From NCBI GenBank assembly GCA_944320865.1, contig CALUJC010000012.1, positions 1 through 64,000 on the forward strand: a stretch of 64,000 nt of DNA. The letters run 5' to 3'. This stretch comes from an uncultured Bacteroides sp. GTDB lineage: Bacteria > Bacteroidota > Bacteroidia > Bacteroidales > Bacteroidaceae. Below are positions 14,826-22,870 of the stretch, in pieces. The position numbers and the translations under genes were made by a program. Position 1 is the stretch's first letter; each line of letters begins with the position of its first letter. Under the pieces are notes generated by a model. The model was not told where the DNA came from, did not search any database, and saw only the letters and a list, made by a program, of their open reading frames with translations.

Positions 14826-16313
14826 TTATCGGGGCATGTCGGGCAGCTTCCAGCCTTCGCGGTAGTTGTGCTTGATGAGCTCGGCGGCAAACTGCTGTGC
14901 ATTCACCGGCTCTGTCCAGGTCTTGTCGAAGGTGGGGTGTCCGTTGTGAATCTTGAAGCCGTCCTTGATGACGGTGCGCAGCGTCTCGTCCGGCCCGATG
15001 TTGGTGAAGCGCATGTTTTCGCCGTCCCACTCGAGGGTCTTGTTCAGTCCTTGCAGGCGGATGGCGAGCACGCCCATCACTACCATTTCGTTCATGGGGC
15101 CTGCTTCCGAGAAGTCGGACTTGCACGGTACGCGGTTCTCTTTGCTTTCCTTGCAGGCGCGCACCCAGTCCATTTCGTGACCACCGGCCATGGCTTTAGG
15201 CACGCGGCGGCATACTTTGGGCGCATTGGGCACGCGTCCGGAGAGCAACCACGGATTTTGTCCGTAGCAGCCGCAGATAAGGGTGTCCTTCGTGCCGTGG
15301 AAGATGGTGAGACCGCCGCCGCTCTGCATCAGTTCCTTGCCTTCGGGGAAGCCTTTCGGGCGGTCGGGCATCATGCCGCCGTCATACCAGTGCACTTCTA
15401 CTTCGGGCATGGCTACCTTGGGCATGTTCTCGCGTGCGGGGAATATCAGTTTGACGTGCTGAGCCTGCGGCGCGCAAGCGTTGAGCAGCAGCGTGGACGA
15501 GCCTTCCACCTTGGTGGGGTACTTCAGCTTCAGCGCGCGGAAGGGTTGGTGCAGGATGTGGCAGGCCATGTCGCCCAGTGCTCCCGTACCGTAATCCCAC
15601 CAGCCGCGCCAGTTCCACGGGTGGTACACTTCGTTGTAGGGGTTCAACTTGGCCGGTCCGGTAAACAAGTCCCAATCCAGGGTTTTGGGAATGCGGTCGG
15701 CCTTTTCGGGGGAATTCAAGCCTTGCGGCCAGATGGGGCGATTGGTGGCACACTCTACTTTGTATACATCGCCGATTTCGCCGTTCCATATCCATTCGCA
15801 TACCAGGTCGGTTCCTTCGTCCGACGAGCCTTGGTTACCCATCTGCGTGACAACCCCGGTAGAGGCGGCCAGCTTGGTGAGCAGGCGCGACTCGTAAACG
15901 GAGTGCGTCAAGGGCTTTTGCACATACACGTGCTTGCCCATGGTCATGGCATCGGCCGTGATGATGGCGTGCGTATGGTCGGCCGTGGCCACGATGACGC
16001 CGTCGATGGACTTGCCCATTTCGTCGTACATCTTGCGGTAGTCCCAATACTTCTTTGCCTTGGGGAATTCATCGAATACGCCCTTGGCATATTTCCAGTC
16101 CACATCGCACAGGGCAACAATGTTTTCCGTGTTCTTCACGTTGTTGATGTTGGTGTGACCCATGCCGCCGATGCCTATGGCGGCAATGTTCAGTTTGTCG
16201 GTAGGCGGGATGTGCCCGTGGCTTCTTCCTAAGATGGAACTCGGGGCGATGGTCAATCCGGCCAAAGCCATTCCGCTGGTTTTGAGGAATTCTCTACGTG
16301 TAAATTTAGACAT
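14826..16313 (-). CDS. Gfo/Idh/MocA oxidoreductase with Tat signal
   Basis: A 495-residue NAD(P)-dependent dehydrogenase. The twin-arginine signal TRREFLKTSGMALAGL sends the folded, cofactor-bound enzyme to the periplasm. The Rossmann fold follows (IAAIGIGGMGHTNINNV), then VALCDVDW, DGVIVATADHTHA and the family's YVQKPLTHSVYESR with the catalytic Lys. Later, GALGDMACHILHQPFRALKL is typical of the large glucose-fructose-oxidoreductase-like members from Bacteroidetes. With the DUF1080 hydrolase and the TIM-barrel protein downstream it is best read as a glycoside 3-dehydrogenase starting a 3-keto-glycoside pathway; that reading is inference from context. Confidence 0.88.
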   Translation of the reverse strand: MSKFTRREFLKTSGMALAGLTIAPSSILGRSHGHIPPTDKLNIAAIGIGGMGHTNINNVKNTENIVALCDVDWKYAKGVFDEFPKAKKYWDYRKMYDEMGKSIDGVIVATADHTHAIITADAMTMGKHVYVQKPLTHSVYESRLLTKLAASTGVVTQMGNQGSSDEGTDLVCEWIWNGEIGDVYKVECATNRPIWPQGLNSPEKADRIPKTLDWDLFTGPAKLNPYNEVYHPWNWRGWWDYGTGALGDMACHILHQPFRALKLKYPTKVEGSSTLLLNACAPQAQHVKLIFPARENMPKVAMPEVEVHWYDGGMMPDRPKGFPEGKELMQSGGGLTIFHGTKDTLICGCYGQNPWLLSGRVPNAPKVCRRVPKAMAGGHEMDWVRACKESKENRVPCKSDFSEAGPMNEMVVMGVLAIRLQGLNKTLEWDGENMRFTNIGPDETLRTVIKDGFKIHNGHPTFDKTWTEPVNAQQFAAELIKHNYREGWKLPDMPR

Positions 16314-16460
16314 GATTGTTAGGTGTTTTTAGATTGGTTAATAATAAGTATAAGTATGTAGCAAATATAGGTTATCGGCTGCTAATAACGGTTATCCGCA
16401 ATGCTAAAAAAAACGAAAAGCGGCAATTATTTCCCCTCGGCGACTACTTTTTTACATGAG

Positions 16461-16934
16461 TCACCATAATGCAATGACAAATTGCCAAATGAAATAGCCG
16501 CAAAGGATGCATTTTACCACGGTGCCGAACAGGAAGCCCAGCAATGAGCCAAATCCCGACTTGAGTGCTTGCACCGTTTCCCTTCCGCCCAGCAACTCGC
16601 CGATGAAAGCTCCGGCAAACGGCCCCACTATCAGCCCCCAAGGCATGAAAAACAGTCCGATGACGGTGCCCACCAGGCAGCCGCGCGTGCCCCACTTGCT
16701 TCCGCCGCTATACTTGGTGCCCAGCAGCGGGACGAAGTAATCCAGCGCCTGCACCACGGCCACCAGCACGAGCCACACCAGCAGCTGGGTGGGGGTGAAC
16801 TGCACACGGTCGGTGAAATGCAGCAACAGCATGCCCGCGTAGGCCAAAGGAGGCCCCGGAAGCATGGGCAAAACACATCCCGCCAAGCCGCCGACCAGGC
16901 AAAGGATGCCCAAAACAATAAGTAAGATATCCAT
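16461..16934 (-). CDS. DUF456 membrane protein
   Basis: A 157-residue integral membrane protein with about four to five hydrophobic segments and the DUF456 pattern: LPMLPGPPLAYAGMLLLH, then LDYFVPLLGTKYSGGSKWGTRG, GLFFMPWGLIVGPFAGAFIGELLGG and a final membrane segment. The Gly-rich repeats resemble glycine-zipper membrane proteins. No biochemical function is known. The start at 16934 follows a TACCTTTA box at 16967-16974 (minus); the earlier ATG at 16979 would precede transcription. Confidence 0.85.
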   Translation of the reverse strand: MDILLIVLGILCLVGGLAGCVLPMLPGPPLAYAGMLLLHFTDRVQFTPTQLLVWLVLVAVVQALDYFVPLLGTKYSGGSKWGTRGCLVGTVIGLFFMPWGLIVGPFAGAFIGELLGGRETVQALKSGFGSLLGFLFGTVVKCILCGYFIWQFVIALW

Positions 16935-17028
16935 ACGTCTTTTCTCCCTCTTAGCTTGAAATGCCGTAAAGGTAAGCAATAAAACGGGAAAAGCATGGCT
17001 TTGTCAAGGGAAATCCGATAGAAAACCG

Positions 17029-17036
17029 TACTTTTG
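17029..17036 (+). promoter_or_regulatory. -7 box of surE
   Basis: TACTTTTG, 30 nt before the surE ATG. Confidence 0.6.
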
Positions 17037-17066
17037 CAACGTTTACAAACATAAAAGAAGAAAGAT

Positions 17067-17831
17067 ATGGAAAATCAAAGACCTTTAATACTCGTATCCA
17101 ACGACGACGGCATCATGTCGAAAGGCATCAGCGAACTGCTCAGATTCATCCGCCCCATGGGCGAAGTTGTGGTAATGGCTCCCGACACGCCACGCTCGGG
17201 CACCTCCTGCTCGCTGACGACCAACGAACCTATCCACTACACCCTGGTGCGCAAAGACGTGGGGCTCACCATCTACAAATGTTCGGGCACGCCCACCGAT
17301 TGCGTCAAGCTGGCCTTCCATACGGTGCTCGAGCGTAAGCCCGACCTGGTGATAGGCGGCATCAACCACGGCGACAACTCGTCGGTCAACGTGCACTACT
17401 CCGGCACGATGGGCGTGGTGATGGAAGGATGCCTGAAGGGGGTGCCCTCCATCGGCTTCTCGCTGTGCAGCCATGAGCCGAATGCCGACTTCGAACCATC
17501 GGGCACTTTCGTCCGTGAAATCGTGACCCGTGTCCTCGAAAAAGGCCTTCCGCCCTTGACGTGCCTCAACGTGAACATCCCTGCCGTCAAGGAACTGAAA
17601 GGCGTCAGAATCTGCCGCCAGACCAATGCCCGATGGGAAAACGAGTGGGAGAACTTTGCCCATCGCAACGACACCCATTACTACTGGCTGACAGGCGAAT
17701 ACAAGAACCTGGAACCCGATGATGAGCTGACCGACCATTGGGCGCTGGACAATGGCTATGTGGCCATCACGCCCACCACGGTCGATGTTACGGCTTACGC
17801 CCTGATGGACGAGCTAAAGACCTGGTTTTAA
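17067..17831 (+). CDS. surE: 5'/3'-nucleotidase SurE
   Basis: A 254-residue SurE phosphatase that dephosphorylates nucleoside 5'- and 3'-monophosphates and is linked to stationary-phase survival. The metal-binding N-terminus [14 protein letters not shown], the [14 protein letters not shown] loop and [20 protein letters not shown] are all present, and the length is typical. lpxB follows on the same strand 123 bp later, with repeat array C in between; the two are often neighbours in Bacteroides. Confidence 0.95.
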   Translation: MENQRPLILVSNDDGIMSKGISELLRFIRPMGEVVVMAPDTPRSGTSCSLTTNEPIHYTLVRKDVGLTIYKCSGTPTDCVKLAFHTVLERKPDLVIGGINHGDNSSVNVHYSGTMGVVMEGCLKGVPSIGFSLCSHEPNADFEPSGTFVREIVTRVLEKGLPPLTCLNVNIPAVKELKGVRICRQTNARWENEWENFAHRNDTHYYWLTGEYKNLEPDDELTDHWALDNGYVAITPTTVDVTAYALMDELKTWF

Positions 17832-17849
17832 GGCTTGAAAAAACGGCAT

Positions 17850-17937
17850 GGTAGCGTTTCAACGCTACCGTGCTGGCTTAGTATCACTACCGTGCTGGCT
17901 TAGTATCGCCACCACGGTGGTGTAGTATCACTTCCAC
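17850..17937. repeat. Short-word array C (22-bp pitch)
   Basis: Four exact 22-bp units start at 17850, 17872, 17894 and 17916. Units 2-4 carry TAGTATCRC at a fixed place (17879, 17901, 17923); unit 1 is a self-complementary GGTAGCG...CGCTACC variant. The word is shared with array B. The array starts 18 bp after the surE stop. Confidence 0.88.
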
Positions 17938-17954
17938 AACATCCCTACTGAAGC

Positions 17955-19097
17955 ATGAAATATTATCTGATAGTCGGTGAAGCCTCGGGCGACCTCCATG
18001 CCTCCCACCTGATGGCGGCCCTGAAGCGGGAAGACCCCGGCGCCGAATTCCGTTTCTTTGGTGGAGACCTGATGGCGGCCGTAGGCGGCACACAGGTCAA
18101 GCACTACCGTGAACTGGCCTATATGGGCTTTATCCCGGTGCTGTTGCACCTGCGTACCATCTTTGCCAACATGCGCCTTTGCAAGGAAGACATTGTGGCT
18201 TGGAAGCCCGATGTGGTGATATTGGTAGATTACCCCGGCTTCAACCTGAACATTGCCCGCTTCCTGCGCAAGCATACGCATATTCCTGTGTATTATTATA
18301 TTTCCCCAAAGATATGGGCTTGGAAGGAATACCGTATCCAGAACATCAAGCGTGATGTGGACGAGCTGTTCTCCATCCTGCCGTTCGAAGTGGAGTTTTT
18401 TGAGGGGAAGCATCATTATCCCATCCACTATGTGGGCAATCCTACCGTAGACGAAGTGGCGGCATTCCGTGCTTCTTACCAAGAGACGTGCGGCGAGTTC
18501 AATCGTGCCCACGGGCTTGGCGGGCAAGACATCATAGCCCTGCTTCCCGGCAGCCGGAGGCAGGAAATCAAGGACAACCTGCCCCGCATGATTCAAGCCG
18601 CCTCTTCCTTGCCGGGGTATCAACTGGTAGTGGCCGGCGCGCCGGGCATCGAGCCAGAATACTACGCCCGGTACCTGGGTGGGGCCAATGTCAAGTTGCT
18701 GTTCGGCCACACTTATCCCTTGCTGTCGCATGCCCGTGTGGCGTTGGTCACCTCGGGCACGGCAACCTTGGAAACCGCCCTCTTCAGCGTGCCGCAGGTG
18801 GTGTGCTATTATATGGCTATGGGGAAAGTGGTGAGCTTGTTGAAACGTTGCGTACTGAAGGTGAAGTATGTCTCATTGGTCAATCTCATTGCCGGTAAGG
18901 AAGTTGTACGCGAATTGGTGGCTGACCAAATGACCGTAGGGAAAACCATCGGCGAACTGAAAAGGCTGTTGTTCGACCCCGCCCGCGAAGCTGAAATCAG
19001 GGCAGGTTACGATGAAGTCATCCGACGTTTGGGAGAACCTGGAGCACCGGAGCGGGCAGCTCATATCATGGTCTCACTGCTGGGCAAACAGACTTAA
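17955..19097 (+). CDS. lpxB: Lipid-A-disaccharide synthase
   Basis: A 380-residue glycosyltransferase (GT19) joining UDP-2,3-diacylglucosamine and lipid X in lipid A synthesis at the inner membrane. The opening YLIVGEASGDLHASHLMAAL is diagnostic; it also has AYMGFIPVL, VDYPGFNLNIARFLR, YYISPKIWAWKEYR and LLPGSRRQEI. Full length for the family. It ends convergently with cdsA, the two stop codons overlapping by 3 bp. Confidence 0.96.
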   Translation: MKYYLIVGEASGDLHASHLMAALKREDPGAEFRFFGGDLMAAVGGTQVKHYRELAYMGFIPVLLHLRTIFANMRLCKEDIVAWKPDVVILVDYPGFNLNIARFLRKHTHIPVYYYISPKIWAWKEYRIQNIKRDVDELFSILPFEVEFFEGKHHYPIHYVGNPTVDEVAAFRASYQETCGEFNRAHGLGGQDIIALLPGSRRQEIKDNLPRMIQAASSLPGYQLVVAGAPGIEPEYYARYLGGANVKLLFGHTYPLLSHARVALVTSGTATLETALFSVPQVVCYYMAMGKVVSLLKRCVLKVKYVSLVNLIAGKEVVRELVADQMTVGKTIGELKRLLFDPAREAEIRAGYDEVIRRLGEPGAPERAAHIMVSLLGKQT

Positions 19098-19933
19098 AAT
19101 AGCGTCAGTGCGTAGAGGTAGGCCACAGCAGCAGGCACTGCCATCAGGGTACTGTCAAAGCGGTCGAGCATTCCCCCGTGTCCGGGCAGAATGTTTCCCG
19201 AATCTTTGATGCCCAACTGGCGTTTCATCAGTGACTCTGTCAAGTCTCCCCACGTGCCGAACACAATGACCGTGAGTGCCAGCCCTATCCATTGTGCCAT
19301 GCTCATAAACGGGAAAAAGCAGGCAAAGGCAAAAGACGCAGCAATGGCAAAGATAGCCCCTCCGGCACTTCCTTCCCACGATTTCTTGGGTGATATACGT
19401 TCGAAAAGGCGACGCCTGCCGAACAGAGAGCCTATGCAATAAGCCCCAGTATCGTTCAGCCACAGGAATACAAAGATAGACAAAGGCAGAATGGGATTAT
19501 AGCTTACGCTGCTTTCCGCAGGGTTGTTATGGTAAGCCAGTATGTTCAACAGCGCGAAAGGTAAGGCGATATATAATTGGCTGAGCATGGTGAATGCCCA
19601 GTTGCCCAGTGGATTGCTCTTTTTCAGATACAACTCGGCAATCATCAAGTAAAGAAGCAAGAGCAAGTAAGGCAGGAAGATGCGTGCGTCGGATACCGAT
19701 GTGCGATATCCCATCATGGCCAGGAACAGGGCAGCTGCACCAAGTGCTGTAATGGTAGGATTGATGTTTGCTGTCCCGCTTCGGTTGATGAGGTGGGCAA
19801 ATTCGTGCACACACAATGCGGCAATCAAAGTGAACAATATTCCAAACGAGAGTGGACTGAACAAAATGCCCCCTATCAGGATAAGGACAAAAAGTACACC
19901 TGTAATGGCGCGTTGGATAAAATTATTCTTCAC
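19094..19933 (-). CDS. cdsA: Phosphatidate cytidylyltransferase
   Basis: A 279-residue inner-membrane enzyme making CDP-diacylglycerol from CTP and phosphatidic acid. Several hydrophobic helices precede the C-terminal signature GTWGDLTESLMKRQLGIKDSG...PGHGGMLDRFDS, which includes the catalytic Asp residues. Last of the run rsfS-ftsH-cdsA (17 bp after ftsH), all on the minus strand. Confidence 0.95.
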   Translation of the reverse strand: MKNNFIQRAITGVLFVLILIGGILFSPLSFGILFTLIAALCVHEFAHLINRSGTANINPTITALGAAALFLAMMGYRTSVSDARIFLPYLLLLLYLMIAELYLKKSNPLGNWAFTMLSQLYIALPFALLNILAYHNNPAESSVSYNPILPLSIFVFLWLNDTGAYCIGSLFGRRRLFERISPKKSWEGSAGGAIFAIAASFAFACFFPFMSMAQWIGLALTVIVFGTWGDLTESLMKRQLGIKDSGNILPGHGGMLDRFDSTLMAVPAAVAYLYALTLF

Positions 19934-19950
19934 GGCTGCTGTTCCTTCTC

Positions 19951-22041
19951 TTATTGAGGTTGTCTTGATTCTTTTTCTTCTGCATTGGGCCTGGCTTCAG
20001 GTTGCTTGTCGGCAGCAGGCTGGCCTGCATTGGCCTTCTGGGCTTTTTCTTTTATTTCTTGCTCAGATTGCTTAGCCGCTTGGGCTTCTTCAGTCTCGGC
20101 CTTTTTCAGCTCTTGCGAGATTTTGTTGGCACTGATGATTTCTTCCGAACGTGAAGCCCACGGACGTTTGCCGAAGATATGTTCCACGTCTTCTGCAAAA
20201 ATCACCTCTTTGTCTATAAGCAATTGTGCCAGTTTGTTGTGGCTTTCCTTATTTTCAGAAAGAATATGTTTTGCCCGTTCGTATTGTTCGTTTACCATTC
20301 TTTTGACTTCTGAGTCAATCAGCTCGGCTGTTTTTTCACTATACGGACGGTTAAAGGAATATTCCTCATTGGTGTAGTAGCACAGGTTGGGCAGTTTATC
20401 GCTCATACCCATATAAGCTATCATGGCATAAGCTTGCTTGGTTACGCGTTCCAGGTCGTTCATGGCTCCCGTGGAGATACGTCCCAGAAACAGGTCTTCG
20501 GCGGCTCGTCCTCCCAAGGTTGCACACATCTCGTCAAGCATTTGTTCTTTGGTGGTTATCTGGCGTTCTTCGGGCAGATACCATGCTGCACCCAAGGCAC
20601 GTCCTCGTGGAACGATAGTCACTTTGATGAGCGGGTTGGCATATTCCAGCAACCACGAGATGCTGGCATGTCCTGCTTCGTGGATAGCTATGGAGCGTCG
20701 TTCTTCTTCGGTCGTTATTTTGTTTTTCTTTTCCAATCCTCCCACAATGCGGTCTACGGCATCCAAAAAGTCTTGTTTGCCTACCGCTGTCTTGCCATGG
20801 CGTGCGGCAATCAAGGCTGCTTCGTTACATACGTTGGCAATATCTGCGCCCGAAAAACCCGGAGTTTGGCGTGCCAACAAGTCTACATCTACTGTGTCGT
20901 CCATTTTGATAGGGCGCAGGTGCACACCAAATATCTCTTTGCGCTCATTCAAGTCGGGCAAGTCTACGTGTATTTGCCGGTCAAAACGGCCGGCGCGGAG
21001 CAGGGCTTTATCCAATACATCCACACGGTTGGTAGCTGCAAGTATAATGATTCCACTGTTAGAACCGAAACCATCCATTTCGGTCAACAGTTGGTTCAGT
21101 GTATTTTCGCGTTCATCATTGCCGCCCATTGCTGCAGCTTTGGCACGGGCACGCCCCACGGCATCTATTTCGTCGATAAAGATGATACAGGGAGCTTTTT
21201 CTTTAGCTTGGCGGAAAAGGTCACGTACTCGGGACGCACCAACGCCTACGAACATCTCGACGAAGTCAGAACCAGCCAGTGAAAAGAAAGGTACATTTGC
21301 CTCGCCAGCCACGGCCTTGGCCAGCAATGTTTTTCCTGTTCCCGGAGGACCCACCAGCAATGCTCCTTTGGGAATTTTCCCTCCCAAATCGGTATATTTT
21401 TGAGGTTCTTTCAAGAACTCCACGATTTCTTCTACTTCTTGCTTGGCTTCGGCGAGCCCGGCCACATCCTTGAAGGTTACTTTTACATTAGAGCCTTTCT
21501 CAAACAGTTGGGCTTTGGATTTTCCCACGCTGAAAATGCCTCCTCCCATGCCACCTCCGGCTCCACCGCTCCAACGGCGTGACAGGTAAATCCAAAAGCC
21601 TATCAAAAAGGCAAAAGGCAATATTTGCCACAGAATAAGCCCAAAGTAATTGCGCTTTTTCTCGTAACTGATAGAACCGTTGAAGTTATTCTTGTCTTTT
21701 TCTTCTTGAATAAAATCCCCCAAACTGGTTCGCGAAGGGGCTTCAGTCATCACATAAGGCCGTTTTCCCACGCGGTTGGAGTCTTGCATGAAGACATCCT
21801 TCACATGCTCTTGTTTGATATAAGCTTCTACGGAGTTGTCATCGTAACCGATAACCCGGCTGACATAGCCTTTTTGTACGTACTCTTGAAATTCATCGTA
21901 AGGCACTTCCCGTGAAGATGAGCCACCTTCATTGGAAAACCATAAAACGACAATCATCATCAAGATGACAAGATATACCCATCCCAGATTGAATTTGGGC
22001 ATATTTACTTTATTGTTTTTTTGATTGTTTGTATTATCCAT
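19951..22041 (-). CDS. ftsH: ATP-dependent zinc metalloprotease FtsH
   Basis: A 696-residue membrane AAA+ protease that degrades misassembled membrane proteins and short-lived regulators. Two transmembrane helices flank a small periplasmic domain (helix 1 about residues 17-35, helix 2 about 130-150). Then come Walker A GPPGTGKT, Walker [10 protein letters not shown], the arginine-finger region, and the zinc site HEAGH. The C-terminal ~60 residues are a Glu/Gln/Ala-rich low-complexity tail ([17 protein letters not shown]). Middle gene of rsfS-ftsH-cdsA. Confidence 0.97.
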   Translation of the reverse strand: MDNTNNQKNNKVNMPKFNLGWVYLVILMMIVVLWFSNEGGSSSREVPYDEFQEYVQKGYVSRVIGYDDNSVEAYIKQEHVKDVFMQDSNRVGKRPYVMTEAPSRTSLGDFIQEEKDKNNFNGSISYEKKRNYFGLILWQILPFAFLIGFWIYLSRRWSGGAGGGMGGGIFSVGKSKAQLFEKGSNVKVTFKDVAGLAEAKQEVEEIVEFLKEPQKYTDLGGKIPKGALLVGPPGTGKTLLAKAVAGEANVPFFSLAGSDFVEMFVGVGASRVRDLFRQAKEKAPCIIFIDEIDAVGRARAKAAAMGGNDERENTLNQLLTEMDGFGSNSGIIILAATNRVDVLDKALLRAGRFDRQIHVDLPDLNERKEIFGVHLRPIKMDDTVDVDLLARQTPGFSGADIANVCNEAALIAARHGKTAVGKQDFLDAVDRIVGGLEKKNKITTEEERRSIAIHEAGHASISWLLEYANPLIKVTIVPRGRALGAAWYLPEERQITTKEQMLDEMCATLGGRAAEDLFLGRISTGAMNDLERVTKQAYAMIAYMGMSDKLPNLCYYTNEEYSFNRPYSEKTAELIDSEVKRMVNEQYERAKHILSENKESHNKLAQLLIDKEVIFAEDVEHIFGKRPWASRSEEIISANKISQELKKAETEEAQAAKQSEQEIKEKAQKANAGQPAADKQPEARPNAEEKESRQPQ

Positions 22042-22050
22042 ACTGTTCGA

Positions 22051-22410
22051 TTAATCAATGTCGGGTATCTGGGTTAGTTGCGCATCTGCCCAAAGATGTT
22101 CCAAGTTATAGAAATTGCGTGTCTCGGGCAGAAACACATGTACCAGCACATCTGCATAGTCCATAGCGACCCATTCAGCGTTGCGCAAACCGTCTATTGC
22201 AAAAGGTTTGATGTTAGAACCTTTGCGCGTGAAGTCTTTTACTGATTCTACTATGGCGGTTATTTGGCTGGGTGAGTTTCCTTGGCAGATAATGAAATAA
22301 TTGCAAATGGTGTCATCTATGTGGGTAAGATCCGCAATGACGATATTTTTCCCTTTTTTATCTTGAATGCCTTCAGTTATTTGTTGAATAAGTTTTTTAG
22401 TTTCGTTCAT
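22051..22410 (-). CDS. rsfS: Ribosome silencing factor RsfS
   Basis: A 119-residue RsfS/Iojap protein, which binds ribosomal protein L14 and blocks subunit joining when nutrients are short. Visible are DLTHIDDTICNYFIICQG, the family's EWVAMDYADVLVHVFLPETRNFYNLEHLW and the acidic end. A TATCTTTG box lies at 22440-22447 (minus). First gene of the rsfS-ftsH-cdsA run (9 bp before ftsH). Confidence 0.93.
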   Translation of the reverse strand: MNETKKLIQQITEGIQDKKGKNIVIADLTHIDDTICNYFIICQGNSPSQITAIVESVKDFTRKGSNIKPFAIDGLRNAEWVAMDYADVLVHVFLPETRNFYNLEHLWADAQLTQIPDID

Positions 22411-22439
22411 TATACATTATGATATATTAAAACTGTTGA

Positions 22440-22447
22440 CAAAGATA
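22440..22447 (-). promoter_or_regulatory. -7 box of rsfS-ftsH-cdsA
   Basis: TATCTTTG on the minus strand, 30 nt before the rsfS ATG. Confidence 0.65.
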
Positions 22448-22593
22448 CGCCGTTTTCTTATACGAAACATGCAAAAGCATAAAACTCTTTCTTTTTTTGC
22501 TTTTTTTTAGGTAAAACGGGAGGAAATTATGCATGCAAGTCAATTTCTCGAGAAAAAAAAGTGCTTTTTTATTTTGGATTCTCAAAATCTTTG

Positions 22594-22601
22594 TATCTTT
22601 G
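22594..22601 (+). promoter_or_regulatory. -7 box of tRNA-Gln
   Basis: TATCTTTG followed 26 nt later by the mature tRNA; TTTTG about 18 nt upstream may be the -33 box. Confidence 0.65.
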
Positions 22602-22627
22602 CACCCGCAATGCAAAAACAACGACAT

Positions 22628-22698
22628 TGGGCTATGGTGTAATGGTAACACTACAGATTCTGGTCCTGTCATTCCTGGTTCGAGTCCAGGTAGCCCAA
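22628..22698 (+). tRNA. tRNA-Gln (anticodon CUG)
   Basis: A cloverleaf of 71 nt. The acceptor stem TGGGCTA (22628-22634) pairs with TAGCCCA (22691-22697). The anticodon loop TTCTGGT contains CTG, and the T arm has GGTTCGAGTCC. The 3' CCA is not encoded. A strong terminator follows directly, so the tRNA is a single-gene transcript. Confidence 0.93.
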
Positions 22699-22703
22699 CA
22701 AGA

Positions 22704-22745
22704 AAATCCCGCTGAATGGTATAACTGTTCAGCGGGATTTTTTTA
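22704..22745 (+). terminator. Intrinsic terminator after tRNA-Gln
   Basis: A 13-bp stem, AAATCCCGCTGAA with TTCAGCGGGATTT (22704-22716 / 22728-22740), followed by a T run. Confidence 0.92.
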
Positions 22746-22788
22746 TTCCCCCTTTTGAGTGGAAGGGCATGACATGTAAACATTGGCC

Positions 22789-22840
22789 GGCGCCGGTCTC
22801 ACGGTGATATCTCAGCAGAGATGCCCGTGAAGCCGGCGCC
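22789..22840. repeat. Long GC-rich three-segment hairpin
   Basis: Outer stem GGCGCCGG / CCGGCGCC (22789-22796 / 22833-22840), middle stem CACGG / CCGTG, and inner stem ATCTC / GAGAT with an AGCA loop. No T run follows on either strand. It lies 31 bp after the stop of the DUF349 gene (minus strand), so it may shape the 3' end of that message. Confidence 0.75.
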
Positions 22841-22870
22841 TGTCCATTAAGCGGAGCTCTCTATGTCTCT

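Noticed and set aside
14808-16232. Long open frame (474 codons) opposite the Gfo/Idh gene
   Set aside because: It mirrors a clear dehydrogenase in the other strand and has no recognisable domain; it arises from G+C-rich codon use.
22427-22783. 118-codon minus-strand frame across the tRNA
   Set aside because: It overlaps tRNA-Gln and its terminator; not a gene.
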